This document shows positions 32,995-39,727 of a stretch of DNA of 45,256 bases, piece after piece. The translations under genes and the position numbers were made by a program. Origin of the DNA: Massilia niastensis DSM 21313 (GTDB lineage Bacteria; Pseudomonadota; Gammaproteobacteria; Burkholderiales; Burkholderiaceae_D); NCBI RefSeq assembly GCF_000382345.1, contig NZ_KB908123.1, positions 1 through 45,256 on the forward strand, read 5' to 3'. Position 1 is the stretch's first letter. Every line of letters begins with the position of its first letter. The notes beneath the pieces were generated by a model, which was not told the DNA's origin, searched no databases, and saw nothing but the letters and a program-made list of their open reading frames with translations.

Positions 32995-33016
32995 GCCGCC
33001 TGTACCTGCAGGCGGC
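32995..33016 (-). other. Intercistronic hairpin before the Rieske alpha gene
   Basis: A perfect 8-bp stem (GCCGCCTG / CAGGCGGC) with a 6-nt loop lies in the 70-bp gap between the monooxygenase stop and the alpha-subunit start. In the direction of transcription a run of seven T comes before the hairpin, so it is not a normal terminator. It could protect or process the mRNA segment encoding the oxygenase. Confidence 0.5.
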
Positions 33017-33045
33017 TTGATAAAAAAATGTCGGTTGATGCGATG

Positions 33046-34077
33046 TCAGTACGGATCGGAGCGGGGGGCGTTGCACGGGTTCCAGCGCCGGTGCTGGAAC
33101 CGCTCCAGGGCTTGCGCGACGCTGGACGCGCCGGCGAGCTCGCGCGCCAGCAGCACGGCGTCCCCCATGCCGCGGCTGCCCCCGACGCCGTAGCGGCCGA
33201 CCGTGCCATGGACGGCGTCGCCGGCCAGCAGCACCCGCCCGCTGTGCCATGGCGCGCCGAGCTCGATGCGTTCCAGCGCGCGGCAAGCGGCCTGCGAGCG
33301 GCCATCCAGCGCGGCCGCGATGGCGCGCACGGGAGCGGCCGGGAAGCGCGCCAGCAGGCCGCGCAGCATGGGCAAGACCTGTGCTGCCGGCACCGGGCCC
33401 GGGGCGCCGTCCTGGCGGAGCAGCAGGCAGGCCTCGTCCGCCGCGACCGGATGCAGCGCGAGCTCCAGGTCGCCGCCCTGCCAGATGGTGGCGCGCGCCA
33501 GGGCCGGCGGGCGAGGCAGGCGCGCATGCCACAGCGCCTGCCCGCTGAACGCCGGCTGCGGCGCGCCGCGCCAGGCCAGTTCGCGCAGCCGCGAATGCAC
33601 GCCGTCGGCCCCGACCAGCAGGTCATAGCGGGCGCCATGCGTATCCGAGAATTCCACCTCGACGCCATCCGCATCCTGGCGCAGCGACCTGACGGTGGCG
33701 CCGAGGCGCACCTCGACGCCGGCCGCCAGGGTGGCGTCGGCCAGCAGGCGCGCCAGCGCCGGGCGCAGCATGAGGGCGCCGCGGGTGTCGCGGGCCATCC
33801 CTGCCGGGTCATGCGCGAGGAGGGCGCCCGAGGCCGACCTCAGGTCGATGCCGTCGGCCTCGCGGATGGCGGCCAGGCCGGCGCCGTCGATGCCCAGCGC
33901 CTCCATGGCCTGCAGCGCCGCGGCGTCGATCCGCACCGGCCCCGTGGCCGGGCGCCAGCCCGGATCGATCTCGACCAGGTCCACGCGCACGCCCAGCCTG
34001 CTCAGGCAGATGGCGGTGGCCATGCCCGACAGTCCGGCGCCGGCCACCAGCGCGTTCGCGAGCGGCGGCCGCTTCAT
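33046..34077 (-). CDS. FAD-dependent monooxygenase (PHBH fold), unit C, shortened C-terminus
   Basis: A 343-residue paralogue of the unit A and B monooxygenases. It keeps GAGLSG (near residue 13), VDLVEIDPGW and the DLLVGADGVHSRLR box. The second FAD box is altered to LAGDAVHGTVGRYGVGG, without the Pro and the ASGA segment of its relatives. The protein stops about 30 residues early: after QHRRWN the sequence runs PCNAPRSDPY, where the others continue RCRxVVENS. It may still bind FAD but could be degenerating or re-purposed. It overlaps the ferredoxin gene by ATGA at its start. Confidence 0.85.
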   Translation of the reverse strand: MKRPPLANALVAGAGLSGMATAICLSRLGVRVDLVEIDPGWRPATGPVRIDAAALQAMEALGIDGAGLAAIREADGIDLRSASGALLAHDPAGMARDTRGALMLRPALARLLADATLAAGVEVRLGATVRSLRQDADGVEVEFSDTHGARYDLLVGADGVHSRLRELAWRGAPQPAFSGQALWHARLPRPPALARATIWQGGDLELALHPVAADEACLLLRQDGAPGPVPAAQVLPMLRGLLARFPAAPVRAIAAALDGRSQAACRALERIELGAPWHSGRVLLAGDAVHGTVGRYGVGGSRGMGDAVLLARELAGASSVAQALERFQHRRWNPCNAPRSDPY

Positions 34078-34439
34078 GGCCGCCCCGCCGCGCCGGGATC
34101 GAGATCGGCCAGGACCTCGCCCGCGCTGCCGACATGCAGGGCGACCCGGGTCAGTGCCAGCCCCAGGCAGGGCCCGGCCAGGCCTTGTCCGGTCGCGATG
34201 TCGAACTGTCCGCCATGGGCGAAGCAGACGATGCGCGTGCCGTCCCGGTTCAGGTAGCCATGCCGGCGGTAGGGCAGCGGGGTGTCGCCTTCGTGCGGAC
34301 AGCGGTCGAGCCAGCCGTGCAGCTCGCCGTCGAGCCGCACCAGGAACAGGGCGTCGCGCCCGCTCTGCTGCGGATCGAAGCCGCGCGCGCAGCGCTCCTG
34401 CAGCTCGTCCACGTGGCACAGGCGTACGGATCGCGTCAT
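34074..34439 (-). CDS. Rieske-type [2Fe-2S] ferredoxin
   Basis: A 121-residue Rieske protein. Cluster ligands are C-P-H in DRCPHEGDTPL and C-x2-H in VCFAHGGQFD. There is no membrane anchor, so it is a soluble electron carrier that would link the reductase to the Rieske oxygenase alpha subunit. The C-terminal GPCLGLALTRVALHV closes the Rieske fold. It lies between the extradiol gene (14 bp away) and the monooxygenase gene (ATGA overlap), and two genes before the alpha subunit. Confidence 0.92.
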   Translation of the reverse strand: MTRSVRLCHVDELQERCARGFDPQQSGRDALFLVRLDGELHGWLDRCPHEGDTPLPYRRHGYLNRDGTRIVCFAHGGQFDIATGQGLAGPCLGLALTRVALHVGSAGEVLADLDPGAAGRP

Positions 34440-34453
34440 GGAATCCGCCGTCC

Positions 34454-35398
34454 TCAGGCGTGCTGCTGGCCGGCGGCTGGCGGCGGGCCGCCTACCGGCG
34501 CCCACTTCTCGCGGGCCTGGAACAGGAAGACCTGGGTGGAATCCGCCTTGGCCGGCAGCTCGCGCGGAATCCAGGTGTCGTCGTGCAGGTCCATGTCGGC
34601 GTCGTATTCGAAGCGGCAGCCCAGCGGGCTGTTGAAGTACCAGAACCAGTTCGAGCCCATCGTGTGCCGGCCCGGACCCCAGAAGCTCTGGTAGCCCCTG
34701 GCGGCAAAGCGGGTGCCGGCCATGAAGACCTCGTTCGGACCGCCGAGGTGGAAGGCGAGGTGCTCGATGCCCTGCATGTGCGGCGGGGTCTGGATCAGGA
34801 ACAGCGTGTGATGCTCGAGGGTGCCGGCGGGCTGGAGGAAGGGGCCGGCGCCGACCAGGCGGTCGGTGCAGCGGAAGCCGAGCCGCTCGATATAGAAACG
34901 CTCGCCCTTCTCGGTATCCGGCACGAACAGGGCGATGTGCGACAGGGCGCGCGGCAGCGGGCGCGCTTCGGTATCCACGCCCAGCTGGTTCGGGGCGCGC
35001 TGCGGCGCCGCGCCGGCCGCGTTGATCGCTTCGGCCCCGAGTCCGATGCTGCGGCGCACCGCCACCTTGAAGCCCAGGCAAAAGCCCAGGTCGTCCTCGG
35101 CTTCGATCGAGCCGTCGGGAAGCCGGCGCACCTCGCGGTCCGTGAGCAGTTCGGCGGCGATGGCGTCGAGGGCGGCCGCGTCAGGCACGCCGTAGATCGT
35201 CTTGCGCAAGGCGTTGCCGCTCGCGAGAGGGCGGGGCAGCTGCGGATCGTCGCGCTGGGCGATCACGATGGCGGTGCCGTCCAGCGCTTCGAAGCGGCCG
35301 GCGCCGGCAGGCAGCAGGCCGTAGTCAAGCAGGTAGGTCGCGGTGGCGTCCACCTCATCGACGGCGAACACGAGCGTGTCCAGTCCAGTGATGTTCAT
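34454..35398 (-). CDS. Type I extradiol (VOC) ring-cleavage dioxygenase, unit C
   Basis: A 314-residue two-domain extradiol enzyme. Metal ligands are H154 (ALSHIALFV), H213 (IEHLAFHL) and E264 (CRFEYD); H245 and Y254 lie in GRHTMGSNWFWYFNSPLG. The N-terminal domain (residues 1-140) shows the degenerate VOC module LDTLVFAVDEVDATATYLL. The ATG at 35398 follows AAGGAGA; an in-frame upstream start at 35446 is less likely. First gene of unit C, downstream of promoter C. With the unit A enzyme it gives the island two ring-cleavage dioxygenases that share only the active-site blocks closely, so different substrates (two rings) are likely. Confidence 0.93.
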   Translation of the reverse strand: MNITGLDTLVFAVDEVDATATYLLDYGLLPAGAGRFEALDGTAIVIAQRDDPQLPRPLASGNALRKTIYGVPDAAALDAIAAELLTDREVRRLPDGSIEAEDDLGFCLGFKVAVRRSIGLGAEAINAAGAAPQRAPNQLGVDTEARPLPRALSHIALFVPDTEKGERFYIERLGFRCTDRLVGAGPFLQPAGTLEHHTLFLIQTPPHMQGIEHLAFHLGGPNEVFMAGTRFAARGYQSFWGPGRHTMGSNWFWYFNSPLGCRFEYDADMDLHDDTWIPRELPAKADSTQVFLFQAREKWAPVGGPPPAAGQQHA

Positions 35399-35466
35399 TC
35401 TGTCTCCTTCATGTCCGGTTGTTCTTGTGCCGCCGGCCCTCGTCACCGGGCGGCTGGCCAGGTATT

Positions 35467-35532
35467 ACTCTAGGTGAGCGCCTGCCGGCGAGCTAGAAGT
35501 CGGGAGCGAAAGCAGTTATCTATCCGGTAGAT
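35467..35532 (-). promoter_or_regulatory. LysR-dependent promoter C (drives 35398 to 29236)
   Basis: Read leftward: ATC-N9-GAT (35532-35518), gap, -35 TAGCTC (35495-35490), a 17-bp spacer, then -10 TAGAGT (35472-35467). The box also contains the inverted repeat TATCTA/TAGATA (35517-35522, 35528-35533). The geometry is the same as promoters A and B. The LysR box sits inside the last codons and stop of the upstream tetR gene. Confidence 0.8.
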
Positions 35533-36139
35533 AGCCGGGCGGCCCATAGGCGGCGAGGAAGACGCCGACCGCGCGTTCCACGATGGCGGCGATGTCGGCC
35601 TCGGTGACCGGGCCGAGGGTATGGAACAGGTATTTTTCGGCCAGCTCCGCTTCCAGCAGGCCCCTCAGGTGGACGCTGGCGATGGCCGTATCGGCCGGGC
35701 GCAGCTTGCCCTGGGCGATGGCCTGCTGCAGGAAGCTGTCGAGCATGGCCAGGCAGCGTGCGGGCGCCATCTCGTAGCACTTCCGTCCCAGCCCGCCGCG
35801 GCCGCCTTCCGCGATCACGAGGCGGCGCGCCGCCTGCACGTCGGGCGAGTACAGCATCGCCAGGAAGCGTTGCCCGAACCGTTCCAGCGCCACGCGCAGG
35901 TCCGGCTCGCCGCTGTCCAGCGCCGCCTCGGTCGCCGCCAGCTGGACCTCGGCCGCGCGGTAGACGACGTCGAAGAACAGCTCCTCCTTGCTGGCGAAGT
36001 AGTTATAGATGGTGGCCTTCGAGCCGCCGCCGCGCTGGCTCACTTCATCCATCGAGGCGCGTTCGAAGCCCGTCTCGCGAAATACCTCGGCTGCGACATC
36101 GAGGATCTTCTGACGCCGGGATGCTGTCTTTGCTTTCAT
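35516..36139 (-). CDS. TetR/AcrR-family transcriptional regulator
   Basis: This encodes 207 residues. The N-terminal HTH (residues 9-55: RRQKILDVAAEVFRETGFER, then GGGSKATIYNYFASKEELF) is typical TetR. The C-terminal ligand domain resembles the AefR-like group (RLVIAEGGR, LRGLLEAELAEKYLFHTLG). The final residues GYLPDR and the stop overlap LysR box C. A 26-bp inverted repeat lies 10 bp upstream of the start (36149-36174), so autorepression is likely. It lies upstream of unit C in the same direction and divergent from the Bug-protein gene; either could be a target. Ligand unknown. Confidence 0.92.
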   Translation of the reverse strand: MKAKTASRRQKILDVAAEVFRETGFERASMDEVSQRGGGSKATIYNYFASKEELFFDVVYRAAEVQLAATEAALDSGEPDLRVALERFGQRFLAMLYSPDVQAARRLVIAEGGRGGLGRKCYEMAPARCLAMLDSFLQQAIAQGKLRPADTAIASVHLRGLLEAELAEKYLFHTLGPVTEADIAAIVERAVGVFLAAYGPPGYLPDR

Positions 36140-36148
36140 CGTTGTACC

Positions 36149-36174
36149 TAAACTGAACCGTATAGTTTAGTTTA
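36149..36174. promoter_or_regulatory. Probable TetR operator
   Basis: Two 10-bp arms, TAAACTGAAC (36149-36158) and GTTTAGTTTA (36165-36174), are inverted repeats with one mismatch around a 6-bp centre. The element lies immediately before the tetR start and is AT-rich in GC-rich DNA. Size and position suit a TetR dimer-pair operator for autorepression. Confidence 0.65.
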
Positions 36175-36315
36175 GCGGGCGGGCTGCCGATGTCAATACC
36201 CATGTCAGTGCTTACTGATAGGATGTCTGACAACCATCCCGGCCGGCGACACACGATACTGTCGTGCCGATGCCACTTCGAGCGCATGGCCGGAGGCGGC
36301 GCATGAAAAGAGTGA

Positions 36316-36367
36316 TTGCCCTCCTCGTACAAGTTGATATACTAATGTCAGTCATCAGACGACTGAC
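36316..36367 (+). promoter_or_regulatory. Promoter and operator of the Bug-protein gene
   Basis: -35 TTGCCC (36316-36321), a 16-bp spacer, and an extended -10 TGATATACT (TATACT at 36338-36343). The expected start near 36350 lies inside a perfect inverted repeat GTCAGTC (36347-36353)/GACTGAC (36361-36367). It contains TCAGACGACTGA, one base from the palindrome TCAGACGTCTGA found before gudD. A repressor of the glucarate regulon is the simplest reading. Confidence 0.65.
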
Positions 36368-36405
36368 CACGCTAAGCAAGCACTACCATTATCAGGAGAC
36401 AGAAA

Positions 36406-37371
36406 ATGAAGACCAGAAAGTTGCTGTTGGGAGTAGTCATGGGGATGTCGGTCGCGTTCGGCGCGCAGGCAGCCTATCCGGAACGCCCGATCACCGTTGT
36501 CGTGCCGTTCCCGGCGGGCGGCTCGACGGACGCGATTGCGCGCGCAATCGGACCGAAGATCAGCGCCAAGTTCGGCCAGCCCTGGGTCGTCGATAACCGC
36601 CCGGGCGCCACCGGTGCGATCGGCGCCGCGATGGTCAAGCGCTCGGCGCCGGACGGCTACACGGTCCTGGCCGCGTCGATCGGTGTCTACGCGATGAACC
36701 AGTGGCTGCAGAAAAAGCTGCCCTACGATCCAGCCAAGGACTTCGACCTGCTGACGGTGGCGGTGCGCGCGCCGAACGTCCTGGTCGCGAATCCGTCGGT
36801 GCCGGCGAATACCGTGTCGGAGATCGTCGCGTACCTGAAAAAGAATCCGGGCAAGATGACCTTCGCATCGTCCGGCAACGGCAGTTCCGACCACCTGACG
36901 GCCGAACTGTTCTGGCAAAAGACCGGCACCAGCGGCCTGCACGTGCCCTACAAGGGCGGCGCGCCGGCGATCACCGACCTGCTGGGCGGCCAGGTCGAAG
37001 TCTCCTTCGTCAACATCAACACTGCGCTGCCTTACCTCAAGACCGGCAAGCTGAAGGCGCTGGCGGTGACCGGCGAGCATCGCGCGGCGATCCTGCCGAA
37101 GGTGCCGACCCTGACCGAAGCAGGCGTGCAGGGCGTCGACATCTATTCGTGGCAGGCCTTCGCGGCGCCGAAAGGGCTGCCGAAGGACGTCAAGGCCAAG
37201 CTCCACGGTGCGATCGTCTCGGCCCTGAACGAACCGGACATCAAGAACAAGCTGGTGGAGCAGGGCTTCGAGGTCGTGGCGAATACGCCGGAAGAGTTCG
37301 AGAAATTCCAGCTGATGGAACAGGCCCGCTGGAAGAACGTGATCGAGGTCGGCAAGATCACCGCCGACTGA
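36406..37371 (+). CDS. Tripartite tricarboxylate transporter (Bug/TctC) solute-binding protein
   Basis: A 321-residue periplasmic binding protein with signal peptide (LLLGVVMGMSVAFGAQA, cleaved before AYPERP). Bug marks: YPERPITVVVPFPAGGSTDAI, NRPGATGAIGA, APDGYT, SSGNGSSDHL and VPYKGGAPAITDLLGGQVE. These proteins bind carboxylated ligands for TctAB permeases; no tctA or tctB is in this window, so it is an orphan as far as seen, which is common in this phylum. The shared operator with gudD suggests an aldarate or a related acid as ligand. AGGAGA precedes the ATG, and a strong terminator follows. Confidence 0.94.
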   Translation: MKTRKLLLGVVMGMSVAFGAQAAYPERPITVVVPFPAGGSTDAIARAIGPKISAKFGQPWVVDNRPGATGAIGAAMVKRSAPDGYTVLAASIGVYAMNQWLQKKLPYDPAKDFDLLTVAVRAPNVLVANPSVPANTVSEIVAYLKKNPGKMTFASSGNGSSDHLTAELFWQKTGTSGLHVPYKGGAPAITDLLGGQVEVSFVNINTALPYLKTGKLKALAVTGEHRAAILPKVPTLTEAGVQGVDIYSWQAFAAPKGLPKDVKAKLHGAIVSALNEPDIKNKLVEQGFEVVANTPEEFEKFQLMEQARWKNVIEVGKITAD

Positions 37372-37456
37372 TCGTTCCCGGCGCCGCCGTCCATCCGCCT
37401 CGCGGCGCGGCGGACGGCGCACCGATCGCATGGACATCGACCATCGCCAGGATTGC

Positions 37457-37496
37457 CAGGCCGGGCTCCCGTTCGCGGAGTCCGGCCTGTTTTTTT
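37457..37496 (+). terminator. Rho-independent terminator after the Bug-protein gene
   Basis: A stem of 12 pairs with one mismatch (37457-37469 with 37477-37489; arms CAGGCCGG...CTCC / GGAG...CCGGCCTG), a 7-nt loop and seven T residues (37490-37496). It separates the binding-protein transcript from the MFS gene. Confidence 0.92.
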
Positions 37497-37638
37497 GCGG
37501 CGCCGGACCCTTGCGCGACCGGCTGCGCGAGGACGCTCCGGTTGCCGAGCTTCGTCGCGGGGCCTATGATGGAGGAAATCCCCGGTGCGCGCCCTCCGGT
37601 CCAGGCGCCAACAGACGTTCCATGAAGAGCAGGAGACC

Positions 37639-39273
37639 GTGACCCGCAACGCTGATCCGCACAACCCGCCGCCGCGCCCCGCCGCCGCGGCCGACAAGGC
37701 CTCGCTGTCGGCGCTGGCGCCGCTCGCCAATCCCGCCTACCGCAAGCTGTGGGTCATCTGGCTGACCGCGAACATCTGCATGTGGATGAACGACGTCGCC
37801 GCCGCCTGGATGATGACCTCCCTGCAGACTTCGCCGTTGTGGGTGGCGCTGGTCCAGACCGCGTCGACCCTGCCGATGTTCCTGCTTGGCCTGCCGAGCG
37901 GCGCGATGGCCGACATCCTGGACCGCCGCCGCTACTTCATCGTCACGCAGTGCTGGGTCGCCGCCGTGGCGCTGCTGCTGTGCCTTGCGGTGCTGTCCGG
38001 CGTCCTCACGCCGGCCTTGCTGCTGGTGCTGACGGCGGCCAACGGCATCGGCCTGGCGATGCGCTTTCCCGTCTTCGCGGCCCTGGTGCCCGAGCTGGTC
38101 CCGCGCGCCCAGCTGCCGGTCGCGATCGCGCTGAACGGGGTGGCGATGAATTCCTCGCGCATCGCCGGTCCCCTGATCGCGGGTGCGCTGATCGCCAGCG
38201 TCGGCAATGTCTGGGTGTTCGTGCTGAACGCGCTGCTGTCGATCTGGTCGGCGGTGCTGCTGGTGCGCTGGCGCCGCGAGCATGTCCAGAGCGAGCTCGG
38301 TCGCGAGCGGCTGCGCAGCGCGATCCGGGTCGGCATCCAGTTCGTGCGCCAATCCGAGCGCGTCAAGCTGACCCTGGTGCGCACCGTGGTCTTCTACTTC
38401 CATTCGATCTCGATCCTGGCGCTGCTGCCGCTGGTGGCGCGCGGCTACGGTGGCGGCGCGGCGCACATCTTCACGCTGCTCCTGGCCAGCATGGGCGCGG
38501 GCTCGCTGATCGGCGCGCTGATCCTGCCGCGCCTGCGGGTGCGCCTGAGCCTCACCAATGAATGGCTGGTGCTGTCCGGCGCACTGCTGCTGGGGGCGTC
38601 GATCGCGGCGGTCGCCGCCGGCTCCTCGCTCTGGCTGGCCGTTCCCGCCATGTTCCTGGCCGGGATGGGGTGGCTCATCGCGGCCAATGCGCTGACGGTG
38701 TCGGTGCAGCTGGCGCTGCCGGACTGGGTGCGGGCGCGCGGCATGTCGATCTTCCAGATGGCGATGATGGGCGCCAGCGCCGTGGGCGCCGTGGCATGGG
38801 GCCAGCTGGCCACCAGCACCAGCGTCCAGGCCAGCCTGCTGGCGGCCGGCGCCAGCACGGCGGTGGCGACGCTGGTCGCCCACTGGCTGGGCGGCGAGCG
38901 CAGCATCGAGGAGGATTTCACGCCCTCGAAGGAATTGCAGGCCCCGGTCGCCGCGGCGCCGGTGCGGCCGGGAAGGCTGCAGATAAGCATCGAGTTCCGG
39001 ATCGATCCGGAGCGCAGCGAGGAGTTTCGCGCAGTGATGCAGGAGAGCCGGCGCAGCCGCCTGAGGCAGGGCGCCCTGCGCTGGGAGCTGATGCACGACG
39101 CCACCGATCCGGGGCGCTTCATCGAATGCATCGTCGATGAATCCTGGACCGAGCACCTGCGCCGCTTCGACCGCGTCAGCCGCGCCGACGTCGCGCTGCG
39201 CGACCGCAAGCGCGCCTTCCACATCGGCCCCGAGCTGCCGCAGGTGACGCGCTACTTCATCGATCCCGACTAA
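37639..39273 (+). CDS. MFS transporter (EntS/MFS_3 type) with C-terminal ABM-like domain
   Basis: A 544-residue protein. Residues about 25-425 form a 12-helix MFS exporter of the transmembrane secretion effector group (NPAYRKLWVIWLTANICMWM, ASTLPMFLLGLPSGAMADIL with the DRRRY loop, RFPVFAALVPELVPRAQLP, SSRIAGPLIAGALIA). Residues about 450-530 form a soluble ferredoxin-like/ABM-like domain (LQISIEFRIDPERSEEFRAV, RWELMHDATDPGRFIE, ESWTEHLRRFDRVSRADVAL). This extension is known in the group. GTG 37639 is chosen with AGGAGA just upstream; an in-frame GTG at 37585 lacks a ribosome site. Substrate unknown; it sits inside the glucarate region without a shared operator. Confidence 0.87.
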   Translation: MTRNADPHNPPPRPAAAADKASLSALAPLANPAYRKLWVIWLTANICMWMNDVAAAWMMTSLQTSPLWVALVQTASTLPMFLLGLPSGAMADILDRRRYFIVTQCWVAAVALLLCLAVLSGVLTPALLLVLTAANGIGLAMRFPVFAALVPELVPRAQLPVAIALNGVAMNSSRIAGPLIAGALIASVGNVWVFVLNALLSIWSAVLLVRWRREHVQSELGRERLRSAIRVGIQFVRQSERVKLTLVRTVVFYFHSISILALLPLVARGYGGGAAHIFTLLLASMGAGSLIGALILPRLRVRLSLTNEWLVLSGALLLGASIAAVAAGSSLWLAVPAMFLAGMGWLIAANALTVSVQLALPDWVRARGMSIFQMAMMGASAVGAVAWGQLATSTSVQASLLAAGASTAVATLVAHWLGGERSIEEDFTPSKELQAPVAAAPVRPGRLQISIEFRIDPERSEEFRAVMQESRRSRLRQGALRWELMHDATDPGRFIECIVDESWTEHLRRFDRVSRADVALRDRKRAFHIGPELPQVTRYFIDPD

Positions 39274-39282
39274 AGCGGCGGC

Positions 39283-39489
39283 TCATTCCTGGACGATGCG
39301 CTCGGCCAGCAGTGCCGGATCGACGCTGTTCACGCCGCCGCTCAGGCGGAGCAGGTTGAAGAAGGCAGAATGCGGCATCGGCACGCCCGGGGCGGGCGCC
39401 GCCGGCGCTGCCGCGAGCGCCGCGACGAAGCGCGCGAGGTGGCCGAACACGGGCGATGAAGGTGGTGCGGCAATGGTGGTGGTCGACAT
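39283..39489 (-). CDS. Small hypothetical protein
   Basis: A 68-residue frame with AGGATACTT before the ATG, converging on the MFS gene 9 bp away. It contains an Ala/Pro-rich central segment (FVAALAAAPAAPAPGVPMP) and a C-terminal SAFFNLLRLSGGVNSVDPAL followed by LAERIVQE. I recognise no family. Size, ribosome site and a sensible C-terminus favour a real gene, but it could be spurious. Confidence 0.5.
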   Translation of the reverse strand: MSTTTIAAPPSSPVFGHLARFVAALAAAPAAPAPGVPMPHSAFFNLLRLSGGVNSVDPALLAERIVQE

Positions 39490-39592
39490 AAGTATCCTGA
39501 TAGCAATAAATCCAGGCTGAAGTATGCCGCCGGTGGGTCATCAAATCCAATGATGAGTTCTCATATCGATCATGCGCAAAGCGCATAAGTGT

Positions 39593-39604
39593 TCAGACGT
39601 CTGA
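39593..39604. promoter_or_regulatory. Palindromic operator upstream of gudD
   Basis: TCAGACGTCTGA is a perfect 12-bp palindrome located about 50 bp before the gudD -35 element. It differs by one base from TCAGACGACTGA at the Bug-gene promoter (36355-36366). This suits a common dimeric regulator, perhaps of the GntR family that often controls aldarate genes; the regulator is not in the window. Confidence 0.55.
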
Positions 39605-39653
39605 CGAGATGTCCCTTTCCGACACGGCGGCCCCAGATTCTTCGTTCTTCTGG

Positions 39654-39706
39654 TTGCATTCGTGATTACACCGCCATATACTCATACCATGTTGTACGAC
39701 GACTGA
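39654..39706 (+). promoter_or_regulatory. gudD promoter with downstream half-operator
   Basis: -35 TTGCAT (39654-39659), a 17-bp spacer, then -10 TATACT (39677-39682). The octamer ACGACTGA at 39699-39706 lies 16 bp after the -10, almost as at the Bug-gene promoter (15 bp, 36359-36366). AGGAGA precedes the gudD ATG. Confidence 0.65.
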
Positions 39707-39727
39707 TAACTAACAGGAGACTCACTT

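Noticed and set aside
6895..35398. Naming the island as a steroid or bile-acid degradation cluster because of the hydratase/aldolase/dehydrogenase and DUF1302/DUF1329/MMPL genes
   Set aside because: No ketosteroid dehydrogenase, KshA/B, HsaA/B or acyl-CoA beta-oxidation genes are present; the shared genes are common to many meta-cleavage pathways.
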